From positions 1 through 57,436 of the forward strand of contig JAQCEJ010000028.1 of the NCBI GenBank assembly GCA_027618475.1: 57,436 nt of DNA. Direction: 5' to 3'. This DNA is from Planctomycetota bacterium (GTDB lineage Bacteria; Planctomycetota; Planctomycetia; Planctomycetales; Planctomycetaceae). Position numbers and translations under genes: made by a program. Below the pieces are notes generated by a model. The model had not been told where the DNA came from. It saw nothing but the letters and a program-made list of their open reading frames with translations, and searched no databases. Shown here piece after piece: positions 1 to 8,146 of the stretch (positions are counted from its first letter, which is position 1; every line of letters starts with the position of its first letter).

Positions 1-135
1 TCGCCGCAAAATTTATTGTCGAATGAAGATTGTGCCGATTTCAACGATTCTCGACATTGCTTCGAAAGTCCGTCGTAAGTCGAAAATTGAGGAACGTTGA
101 ATTCGGGTAGTCATCGTGTATTCGGGATGTTAAAC

Positions 136-163
136 TTGTAATATCAGTTTTGTTGCATATGAT
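136..163 (+). promoter_or_regulatory. Possible sigma70-type promoter for the first DUF1549 gene
   Basis: A TTGTAA hexamer (136-141) and a TATGAT hexamer (158-163) are separated by 16 bp, about 130 bp upstream of the chosen start codon at 291. The match is moderate and rests only on consensus comparison. Confidence 0.35.
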
Positions 164-290
164 TAAGGGAGTGCATGGTTCTTAAAGTCCGTTTTCGAAA
201 GACCGTGTGACTTTCTTGCAGTTTTTGCGGTTACAAACAACTACGGCTATACAGGGTGTTGAGCTCGATACGAAAGAGGAGAGACAAACC

Positions 291-2789
291 ATGAGGCGCA
301 ATCAGGCAAAATTTGGATACCTGTTGCAATCAACCGGCTGGATGCTGGCTGCCGTTCTTCTGTCGGCGACCTGTCAGGTCGTTCAAGCGGAAGAAGTTTC
401 GGGAGACGTTGCCCCTGTCGTGGTCGTCGGAGAACCGACCGGTTTGGTGCTTGAACCAGCAATGTTCGAACTCAAGGGCGTTCGCGCCGAACAGTTCCTT
501 CTGCTGACGGGACAATATGGTTCGGAAGAACTGCGAGATCTCACCTCGATCGCAACATACACATCATCAGACCCGAACATTGCCAAGATTGAAAATGGGG
601 TTGTTCGTCCGGTTGGTAATGGCACAGCCACCGTGACGGCACAAGTCGGTGCGTTAACGGCAACAGCAGCGGTTACAGTCGCTGCCGTCGATCAGCCTCA
701 TCCTGTCAGCTTCAAGAACGAAGTGCTGGCCGCTCTGACGAAGTCCGGTTGTAACATGGGTGCGTGTCACGGTTCTCCTTCCGGCAAGGGAGGATTCCGC
801 CTGTCGCTTCGTGGATACGACCCGCCTCTCGATATTATGACCCTCAAGACCGAATACTTCGGTCGTCGTACAAACGTTATGGCTCCTGAAGAAAGCCTGT
901 TGCTCAAGAAGCCCCTCATGGAAGTCGCTCACGGCGGAGGGCGCAGAATCCGCAAAGACGAAGTCAGTTTTCAAGTGCTGAGAAATTGGATCGGCGAAGG
1001 GATGCAGCTCGACGCGGCCGAAGTGGCCAATCTGGATCGAATTGAAGTCTTCCCTCCGCAACGAACCTTGCAACAGGAATGCGGTCAACAGCAAGTTATT
1101 GTTCTCGGCTATTTCTCCGATGGTTCGGTCCGCGACGTCACGTCGCTCTGTGTATTCAGTTCGTCGAACGAATCGGTCGCTACGGTTTCCGCCACGGGGT
1201 TGGTATCAAAAATCGGACGCGGCGAATCAGCCATTCTAGCGCGTATTCTCGACAAGATGGTGACGAGCCATGTCACGTTCCTCGAACAGGTTCCCGGCTT
1301 TGCTTGGACGAATCCCGAAACAAAGAATTTTGTCGATCAGCGTATCTTCGAAAAACTGTTACAGTTGCAGATTCTTCCTTCGGACATTTGCTCCGATGAA
1401 GAATTTCTGCGCCGTGCCTATCTCGACACGACCGGACGACTCCCCAATCTTTCCGAGACGGAAGCGTTCCTCGCAGATGCGTCAGCCGACAAGCGTGCCA
1501 AGCTGGTCGATCAACTGCTTGCCTCTGACGATTTTGCCTCGTTCTGGACGCTCAAATGGTCCGACATTCTTCGCTCGAATAGCAAGAAGTTAAAGCTTTC
1601 TGGCGTGCATAAATTCCGCCGTTGGGTTTACGATGCGATGCGGAACGACAAACCGCTCAACGACTTCGTGTATGAACTTATCACAGCTCGCGGCAGTGTC
1701 AACGAAAACCCGGCTGCCAATTACTGGCGTGCGAGCCGCGATCCGAACGATGCCACCGAAACGACGGCGCAGCTGTTCCTCGGCATTCGCATTCAATGTG
1801 CAAAGTGCCATAACCATCCCTTCGAACGCTGGACGCAGGACAATTATTACGGTATTGCTGCTGCATTCACTCGCATCGGCCGTAAGAACACGGTCGATCC
1901 CGATGAAGAAGTCATCTTCGTAACCGATTCGGGCGAAATCACTCAACCCAGAACCGGTCAGCAGATGAAAGTGCACTTGCTTCTGCAGGGCGACGTCGAT
2001 GTTCCAGCAACCGAAGACCGCCGCGAAGTCTTCGCCCAATGGTTGGTGGCACCGAGTAACCCGTTCTTCGCCAAGGCAACCGTGAACCGTATCTGGGGTC
2101 ATGTCATGGGTCGTGGCATTGTCGAACCGGTTGACGACTTCCGCGATTCGAATCCGCCGTCGAACGACAAATTGCTCGACGAACTGGCTGCCGGTTTCGT
2201 GCAAAACAACTTCAGCCAGAAATGGGTGATCCGCACGATCATGAACAGCCGGACATATCAACTCAGTTCCCGTAAGAACGACTTCAATGCCAACGACGAG
2301 ATTTATTTCTCACATGCCAACACTCGTCTCTTGAGTGCAGAACAACTTTTGGATGCAATCTGCGAAGTAACTGGTGCACCGGAATCGTATGCCGGTCTCC
2401 CGGCGGGAACGCGAGCGGTTGAACTCCCCGATCCTCCGACCGATCACTATTTCCTGAAGATCTTCGGTCAACCACAACGTGAAATGGCCTGTCAATGCGA
2501 ACGTTCCAACGAATCGAACCTCTCGCAAGCATTGCAGATGATCAATGGCCCCGTCGTCCACAACAAGCTGCGAGCCGACAACGGACGTATCGCGACCATG
2601 CTTGCCGCTGAAAAAACGGACGACGAAATCATCCGTTCGCTGTACTTGACGGCATTGTGCCGACAGCCCTCGGATCAGGAACTTGAAGCGGCGACCAAAC
2701 ATATCGCTGCCTCGGCCGACCGTCGCCTCGCGATGGAAGACATCGGTTGGGCCATTCTGAACTCGAAAGAATTCCTGTTCCAGCACTAA
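291..2789 (+). CDS. Secreted DUF1549/DUF1553 protein with Big_2 domain
   Basis: The product has 832 residues, an N-terminal signal peptide (about residues 1-33) and an Ig-like Big_2 region (about 50-130). A C-x4-C-H motif follows (C154, C159, H160, within SGCNMGACHG). Next come the DUF1549 core with a CxxCH motif (C503, C506, H507, in the family signature ending NHPFERW) and a C-terminal DUF1553 domain. The family is abundant in planctomycetes; the Cys/His motifs suggest heme or metal binding, but no reaction is established. I chose the ATG at 291 because AGGAG precedes it and a signal peptide follows; an upstream GTG at 207 would bury that signal. The gene stands alone and ends at a strong terminator. 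It is a paralog of the gene at 19872 and a more distant one of that at 53644. Confidence 0.93.
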   Translation: MRRNQAKFGYLLQSTGWMLAAVLLSATCQVVQAEEVSGDVAPVVVVGEPTGLVLEPAMFELKGVRAEQFLLLTGQYGSEELRDLTSIATYTSSDPNIAKIENGVVRPVGNGTATVTAQVGALTATAAVTVAAVDQPHPVSFKNEVLAALTKSGCNMGACHGSPSGKGGFRLSLRGYDPPLDIMTLKTEYFGRRTNVMAPEESLLLKKPLMEVAHGGGRRIRKDEVSFQVLRNWIGEGMQLDAAEVANLDRIEVFPPQRTLQQECGQQQVIVLGYFSDGSVRDVTSLCVFSSSNESVATVSATGLVSKIGRGESAILARILDKMVTSHVTFLEQVPGFAWTNPETKNFVDQRIFEKLLQLQILPSDICSDEEFLRRAYLDTTGRLPNLSETEAFLADASADKRAKLVDQLLASDDFASFWTLKWSDILRSNSKKLKLSGVHKFRRWVYDAMRNDKPLNDFVYELITARGSVNENPAANYWRASRDPNDATETTAQLFLGIRIQCAKCHNHPFERWTQDNYYGIAAAFTRIGRKNTVDPDEEVIFVTDSGEITQPRTGQQMKVHLLLQGDVDVPATEDRREVFAQWLVAPSNPFFAKATVNRIWGHVMGRGIVEPVDDFRDSNPPSNDKLLDELAAGFVQNNFSQKWVIRTIMNSRTYQLSSRKNDFNANDEIYFSHANTRLLSAEQLLDAICEVTGAPESYAGLPAGTRAVELPDPPTDHYFLKIFGQPQREMACQCERSNESNLSQALQMINGPVVHNKLRADNGRIATMLAAEKTDDEIIRSLYLTALCRQPSDQELEAATKHIAASADRRLAMEDIGWAILNSKEFLFQH

Positions 2790-2818
2790 GTTGTTGTCAG
2801 GTAATTCAGCCAGTTTCC

Positions 2819-2851
2819 AGCAGAGCGGGTTAATTCCGCTCTGCTTTTTTT
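2819..2851 (+). terminator. Rho-independent terminator
   Basis: A perfect 10-bp stem (AGCAGAGCGG pairing with CCGCTCTGCT) closes a 7-nt loop and is followed by a run of T. It lies 30 bp after the stop codon of the DUF1549 gene. The T tract is on the plus strand only, so it ends that gene and not the convergent putA. Confidence 0.9.
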
Positions 2852-2903
2852 CGCGATTTTGTATTCCCTCTGGAACGTCGACACAATCACAAATGACCGA
2901 CCT

Positions 2904-5897
2904 TCATGTCTCATCATCAGGCGGCGGAGCGAATCCACGACGGAGTGTGTTTTCGGTGACGTTCACAGGAATCAAAAACTGATGCAGATAATCCGGCCCC
3001 CCCGCTTTCGCACCAATTCCCGACAGCTTGTACCCACCGAACGGCTGCCGGTGCACCAGTGCTCCTGTGATCGAACGGTTGAGATATAAGTTGCCAACCT
3101 CGAACTCCTGCCTTACCCGCTTCAAGTTCGCAGGACTGCGGCTGTAGATGCCGCCGGTGAGAGCGTAGTCGGTGTCATTGGCGATATTTAGTGCATCGCT
3201 GAGGTCAGATGCCTTCATAACAACAAGGACAGGACCGAAGATCTCTTCCTGCGCCAGCCGTGAAGTCTGCGTGACGCCGGCGAAGATATGCGGGCCGATG
3301 AAATACCCCTCCTGGTCCCATTTGTCGACCGGAACAGCACTAACCAATGTGTTCTCCTGACGGCCAATCTCGATGTATTCGTGAATGCGATCGAATGCCG
3401 CCTCATCGATCACCGGACCAACAAAAGTACTTGGGTGATCGGCCGGGCCGATGTTCAAACTTTCGGTTGCACTTACAAGCCGGTTAAGGAATAGATCGTA
3501 AATGCTGTCGAGTACGATCACTCGCGAGCAGGCCGAGCACTTCTGACCGGCGTATCCGAAAGCACTCTGAATCACCCCTTTCACGGCTTCGTCAAGATCG
3601 GCGTCATCGTCGACGATGATTGCATTCTTACCCCCCATTTCGGCAATGACATGCTTGACCATCCTCTGTCCCGGTTCGGTGTGGGTCGAATCGCGATTGA
3701 TGGTCAATCCGACCGTGCGCGAACCTGTAAACGCGATAAGCGCCACATCAGGATGTTGTGTGAGCGTAGGGCCGATTTCTTCGCCAAGTCCCGGCAAATA
3801 ATTCACAACGCCGCTCGGTAATCCGATATCTTCGAAGATATGCAGCAGTTGAGCCGCGATGATCGATGATTGTTCCGCCGGCTTCATGACGACGGTATTT
3901 CCCGCAACCAGCGCAGCGGCGGTCATACCGGTCAGTATCGCCAGTGGAAAATTCCACGGGGCGATGACGACACACACTCCCCGTGGTCGATATGAGTACG
4001 AATTCTCTTCACCCGGTAGATCGACCTGGTGTGGAACAGCCAGCTTCTGCATCTGGTCGGCGTAATATCGGCAGAAATCGATCGCTTCGGCAACGTCGGC
4101 GTCTGCCTCTGCCCACGGTTTCCCGCATTCGTAGACCTCCCATGCGGCGAGATCAAACCGGCGTATCCGCATTTCTTCAGCAACCAGATTCAGATACTCG
4201 GCGCGATGCGTGACATCCGTTTTAGACCAGCGGCGAAACGCGCGATGCGCAGCAGAAATGGCTTCTTTGGCATCGTCGGGTGAAGCGGCGGCAATCGTTC
4301 CCACGATCGTCGAGTTCTGCGATGGATTCCGAGCGATCAGTTTTCCGCGCGTATCGAGACGCCTCCCGTCGATCACCAGCGAATATTCTTTGTCGAATTG
4401 ATCGCGTACTCCATCCAATGCCGATTGCATCGCATCGCGATTGGCTTTGATCGAAAAATCGGTATGCGGTTCATTGATGAAGTCCGCATCGGGTTCATGT
4501 TTGACAGCCGGTGCGGTAACGCCGCGGCGTGATGGAGACATAAAGAGATCCTCAAACGAAAGATGTTCCGTAAAACTTTGCCTCAAGAATGAATCGTTGG
4601 ATGTGTTTTCGAGTAACCGACGGACAAGGTACGCCATGCCGGGAATCAGTTCGCCGAACGGCGTATACACGCGGACGCGATACCCTTCTTCCGCGAAGAG
4701 TTGTGCCTGCTCGTTCCCCATGCCGTACAACATTTGCAACTCGAACGCCTGCCTGGGAACCTTCAACTTCTTGGCGACGGCAAGGGCGTGAACGATACTG
4801 CGAAGATTGTGACTGGCGATCGCAGGCCGCAACCAGCGGTAATTCTCGAACAGCGTTCGCGTCATGCGTTCGAAGTTTTCGTCTGATTGCCATTTCTGTT
4901 GATAGACGGGAATCGGCCAGCCTTTCGCCTGAGCGGAGATCGTTTCAAAATCCCAATACGCTCCTTTTACGAGTCGAATCCAGATTGGTGTTCCTCGCTG
5001 TTTAACCCATGCGAGCAACTCATTGAGATCTTTTTCAGCATCAGGAAGATATGCCTGCAGTACCACCCCGACGTCGGCGAAGTCGCGAAACTCCTCTTCG
5101 CTCAACACACGGCGAAAGAGTTCGAGAGTAAGGGCTTTAAAATCGAACTGTTCCATGTCGATGTGCACATAAGCCCCGTTTTCGCGAGCGGTTCGCAATA
5201 ACGTTCGCAACCGGGGAAGCACGTACTCAGCCGTCCCCTCGGGGTCGAGCGGCGAAAACTGACTGTATAACGCCGAGAGTTTCAGCGACACATTCATGCG
5301 CGGAATCGACCGCTCGTGATCGTAATCGAGCACTTCATCGCCGGGCCATTCGTTGACCAGCGGAGTAAGTCCTTCGAGTAGTTGCAGATAGGCGTTTTGA
5401 TAAGCGTCGGCCTCCTGCTCGCTGATCACCGCCTCCCCTAATAGATCGAGCGTGAACGCGAAACCTTGCTTGCGGATTTTTCGAACCGACTGCAATACTT
5501 CGTCGACCTTCAGTCCCGCAATAAACCTCTTGGCCATTCTTAGCGAATTACTTTTCGCATTGAGCGCCAGCGCCCGCCCGAGAACGGAATTTGGCTGAGC
5601 CAGATCGAGCCCAAGCCGCGCGGCCCAGGGGAGATGCAAGCGCACTTCGTCGAAATACTCGTTGAGGTGCCGGGTGATCGATTCGTGCGTTTTGAGCATC
5701 GGCAAGACGTCGACAAAACGGAACATCTGCACCTTAACCGATTCATCGGCCATGGCCCACAAAAGAATGCGATCGTCCCACCAGCGTCGATCAAGAATGT
5801 TCGGCGTGCGACGTTGAATACGATCCCAGAACTTGCGTCCCAGGTTCTGAATCTCGGTTTCGATGTCGTTTTCAACGTCCGTTTTATTGTCCGGCAT
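2904..5897 (-). CDS. putA: Bifunctional proline dehydrogenase / L-glutamate gamma-semialdehyde dehydrogenase
   Basis: This enzyme oxidises proline to pyrroline-5-carboxylate with FAD, then to glutamate with NAD+. The 997-residue product has the proline dehydrogenase barrel at about residues 100-440, with motifs LVKGAYWD, ASHNLRS and YGMGNEQ. The aldehyde dehydrogenase domain spans about 490-990, with FTGSR, the EMGGKN glutamate motif and catalytic Cys787 in GQKCSACSR. It lacks the N-terminal DNA-binding domain of enterobacterial PutA, so autoregulation of that kind is not expected. The start at 5897 has GGAA a few bases upstream. It lies 84 bp downstream of argJ on the same strand, so the two may be co-transcribed around glutamate metabolism. 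The symbol reflects the bifunctional domain order; this short two-domain form is often annotated by its product name instead. Confidence 0.95.
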   Translation of the reverse strand: MPDNKTDVENDIETEIQNLGRKFWDRIQRRTPNILDRRWWDDRILLWAMADESVKVQMFRFVDVLPMLKTHESITRHLNEYFDEVRLHLPWAARLGLDLAQPNSVLGRALALNAKSNSLRMAKRFIAGLKVDEVLQSVRKIRKQGFAFTLDLLGEAVISEQEADAYQNAYLQLLEGLTPLVNEWPGDEVLDYDHERSIPRMNVSLKLSALYSQFSPLDPEGTAEYVLPRLRTLLRTARENGAYVHIDMEQFDFKALTLELFRRVLSEEEFRDFADVGVVLQAYLPDAEKDLNELLAWVKQRGTPIWIRLVKGAYWDFETISAQAKGWPIPVYQQKWQSDENFERMTRTLFENYRWLRPAIASHNLRSIVHALAVAKKLKVPRQAFELQMLYGMGNEQAQLFAEEGYRVRVYTPFGELIPGMAYLVRRLLENTSNDSFLRQSFTEHLSFEDLFMSPSRRGVTAPAVKHEPDADFINEPHTDFSIKANRDAMQSALDGVRDQFDKEYSLVIDGRRLDTRGKLIARNPSQNSTIVGTIAAASPDDAKEAISAAHRAFRRWSKTDVTHRAEYLNLVAEEMRIRRFDLAAWEVYECGKPWAEADADVAEAIDFCRYYADQMQKLAVPHQVDLPGEENSYSYRPRGVCVVIAPWNFPLAILTGMTAAALVAGNTVVMKPAEQSSIIAAQLLHIFEDIGLPSGVVNYLPGLGEEIGPTLTQHPDVALIAFTGSRTVGLTINRDSTHTEPGQRMVKHVIAEMGGKNAIIVDDDADLDEAVKGVIQSAFGYAGQKCSACSRVIVLDSIYDLFLNRLVSATESLNIGPADHPSTFVGPVIDEAAFDRIHEYIEIGRQENTLVSAVPVDKWDQEGYFIGPHIFAGVTQTSRLAQEEIFGPVLVVMKASDLSDALNIANDTDYALTGGIYSRSPANLKRVRQEFEVGNLYLNRSITGALVHRQPFGGYKLSGIGAKAGGPDYLHQFLIPVNVTENTLRRGFAPPPDDET

Positions 5898-5981
5898 GTC
5901 GTTCCGTCTATTATTGTCACGGGCTACGCACGTAAATGATCCTGAAGTCGATGACCATTGCAGAGTGCGAACGTCCCGTTG

Positions 5982-7184
5982 TCATGTCGTATAGTCGGCA
6001 TTGAGTCTAACATATTCGGCAGTCAAATCGCTCGTCCAGAATCGAATCGAGGCATCACCTGAATTAAATGTCAATTCGATCGTGGTTTCACGATTTTGTT
6101 TGATGTTATTCGAGACTTCAGCGGCAATAAATGGCAGCGGTGTACCCTTCTCATAAAGAGAAAAACCATTGACTTTCAGGCTCAAATCAGCTTCCTCAAA
6201 TGCCACGCCGCAGTATCCCGCAGCCGAAATGATGCGGCCCCAGTTCGGATCTCCCCCGGCGATCGCCGTTTTTACGAGGGGGCTGTCTGCGACAGCTTTG
6301 GCCACTGTGTACGCTTCCTCACGAGTTCGCGTTCCTTGCACGTCTATTGTGATAAAATGTGTTGCCCCCTCGGCATCCCGGATGATCGCCTGAGCCAATT
6401 CACTCGTCACCTCGTTGAGCAGTGACTGGATCTCCTCAAGTTGTTGATCCGACAATTCGCCGCAGTTCACCTGCCCGTTTGCCAGCAGAATGACCGAATC
6501 GCTGGTGCTCATGTGACCGTCTACGCTAATGCAGTTAAAGCTCTGTTGAACAGCTTTACGAATCATTGATTGCGTCTGGTCCGGTGTGAGTGGAGCGTCG
6601 GTCATAATGACCGAGAGCATTGTGGCCATGTTGGGAGCAATCATCGCCGCCCCTTTCGCGGCACCGCTGATTCGAACGCTGTGACCGTTAATAGTCGCCT
6701 CTCGCGTTGCCTGTTTCGGAAACGTATCGGTCGTCATCATGCCACGGGCAGCGTTGTGATATCCCGCCGCATTCGCGGAGAGTCCTGATACAACGTCAGG
6801 AAATCCCTTCGATAGAATCTCACGAGGCAAAAACCGTCCGATTACACCGGTCGAACAGACAAGGATATCGTCCGTGGATTCACACTTGAGTAATCCGGCA
6901 ATTTGTTCGGTCATCCAACATGCGTCCGCGATTCCCTGCTCTCCGGTGCATGCGTTCGCGTTGCCGGAATTGATCACGACACCTCGTATTGTTCCGCGCG
7001 GCAGGCGGGCTCGGGAAACCTTTACGGGGGCTCCACACACGAGATTCGTCGTAAACGTTCCGGCGGCGGAACAAGGAGACTCCGAGACAAATAACGACAA
7101 ATCGAGTTTCTTGCGATCGGGTTTGATACCGCAATGTACACCCGCGCTCAGGAATCCCTTTGGTAAGATGAGATCGGTTGACAT
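5982..7184 (-). CDS. argJ: Bifunctional glutamate N-acetyltransferase / amino-acid acetyltransferase
   Basis: ArgJ moves the acetyl group from N-acetylornithine to glutamate and, in bifunctional members, also makes N-acetylglutamate from acetyl-CoA, in arginine synthesis. The 400-residue product has the NSGNANACTG motif and the self-cleavage region KGAAMIAPNMATML, where Thr188 should become the N-terminal nucleophile of the beta chain after autoproteolysis. I placed the start at 7184 (MSTDLILP), the usual ArgJ N-terminus; an in-frame extension to 7262 has no family character. Its length is normal for the family. It may share a transcript with putA downstream. Whether it is mono- or bifunctional cannot be told from sequence alone. 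Confidence 0.95.
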   Translation of the reverse strand: MSTDLILPKGFLSAGVHCGIKPDRKKLDLSLFVSESPCSAAGTFTTNLVCGAPVKVSRARLPRGTIRGVVINSGNANACTGEQGIADACWMTEQIAGLLKCESTDDILVCSTGVIGRFLPREILSKGFPDVVSGLSANAAGYHNAARGMMTTDTFPKQATREATINGHSVRISGAAKGAAMIAPNMATMLSVIMTDAPLTPDQTQSMIRKAVQQSFNCISVDGHMSTSDSVILLANGQVNCGELSDQQLEEIQSLLNEVTSELAQAIIRDAEGATHFITIDVQGTRTREEAYTVAKAVADSPLVKTAIAGGDPNWGRIISAAGYCGVAFEEADLSLKVNGFSLYEKGTPLPFIAAEVSNNIKQNRETTIELTFNSGDASIRFWTSDLTAEYVRLNADYTT

Positions 7185-7569
7185 AGAACTGAACGACTCC
7201 GCATTTCGGGGAATTGTATGAATCCATTGGGCACAGACTTTGCTGCCTATGCACATACGCACTGATTTTACGCCCTGTCATGAACATACCGATATCGGCC
7301 GGAAATCATGTCGTCGGCGCATCATAGCGAGTCATGTATGTCTCCCCAAGTGAAGGAGGAAAACGATTGCTGTTGAGCACATCGTAATTGATTCTTGACG
7401 ACCCCGCGCCGTGGAACTTATACTACTAATTGATGACGATTCCTCTATGAGTTGTAAAATAACTCGCTGATCATCGGGAACTTCAAACCGTTTGGGGCGT
7501 TTCTTTCATACCCAATCGGGTTATGAAACCTGTTCGAGGCCACTGCTCTTCGGTCATTTGTATTTCTAC
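7185..7569. other. Divergent intergenic region, argJ / small secreted protein
   Basis: This 385-bp gap separates two divergent genes. It contains the well-formed plus-strand promoter at 7395-7424. I see no clear hairpin or gene, and I could not identify the argJ promoter with confidence. Confidence 0.5.
7395..7424 (+). promoter_or_regulatory. Sigma70-type promoter
   Basis: TTGACG (7395-7400) and TATACT (7419-7424) are separated by 18 bp, one mismatch each from consensus. The predicted transcript would run into the small secreted-protein gene at 7570, leaving a leader of about 140 nt. Confidence 0.55.
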
Positions 7570-7992
7570 ATGTCACACCTCAACTGCTACACCTTCTCGA
7601 TCTTGATCGCTGTTGCGATTTTCGCAATTTCGGCAACAAACGTGGAGGCAAGCTGCGGGGATTATCTATCGCACGATAAAACCATTTTGAAAAATCTGGT
7701 ACAGGTGACCTCTCTGTTCGACTCTTCCGTGGTAGCGAAGTTTGGGGAACCGGAGAATTCCGTTCCACTTTCTCCCTGTCGTAATAACGGTTGTAAACGG
7801 GCACCGCATGTTCCTCCTGCTCCCTCGACTCCGATTGTTTTGACACTCGCGAAAGGGCCGGTCGGGCTCAAGTCCGATGGTTGTCATGCTTCCCTTCATT
7901 GCCAATCTGCGCCGTTTTTCGCACACGACGCTCTCGCTACAGATCGTTTTTTCATCTCGGAAATCGATCACCCTCCTCGACTGCAGTCGTAA
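7570..7992 (+). CDS. Small secreted Cys-containing protein, unknown function
   Basis: I do not recognise the family. From the ATG at 7570 the product has 140 residues. It begins with a typical signal peptide (hydrophobic run FSILIAVAIFAIS, cleavage likely near VEAS), and the mature part carries at least five Cys residues (SCGDY, PCRNNGCKR, DGCHASLHC), suggesting disulfides or metal binding outside the cytoplasm. A longer in-frame start at 7492 would bury the signal peptide. The promoter at 7395-7424 supports expression. It is followed after about 150 bp by the multiheme cytochrome gene. It could still be a spurious reading frame, though a signal peptide combined with a promoter makes a real gene more likely. 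Confidence 0.55.
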   Translation: MSHLNCYTFSILIAVAIFAISATNVEASCGDYLSHDKTILKNLVQVTSLFDSSVVAKFGEPENSVPLSPCRNNGCKRAPHVPPAPSTPIVLTLAKGPVGLKSDGCHASLHCQSAPFFAHDALATDRFFISEIDHPPRLQS

Positions 7993-8146
7993 CTGGAAAC
8001 CAAGGCGATACCGGTGCTGGGTATCGACTCGGCATTGTCCGTTACAGCCGCGCATGCACTTCGTAATGAGGTGAGTCAGATTGTTCTTGACCACCGGATT
8101 CGGTCGCGCGTAGCAAATGTCTCATGCAGTGTCATAGGAGCAGATC

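Noticed and set aside
1590-2261. Long minus-strand frame of 223 codons inside the first DUF1549 gene
   Set aside because: It is a codon-bias shadow of a gene with strong family motifs; similar antisense frames occur in most genes here.
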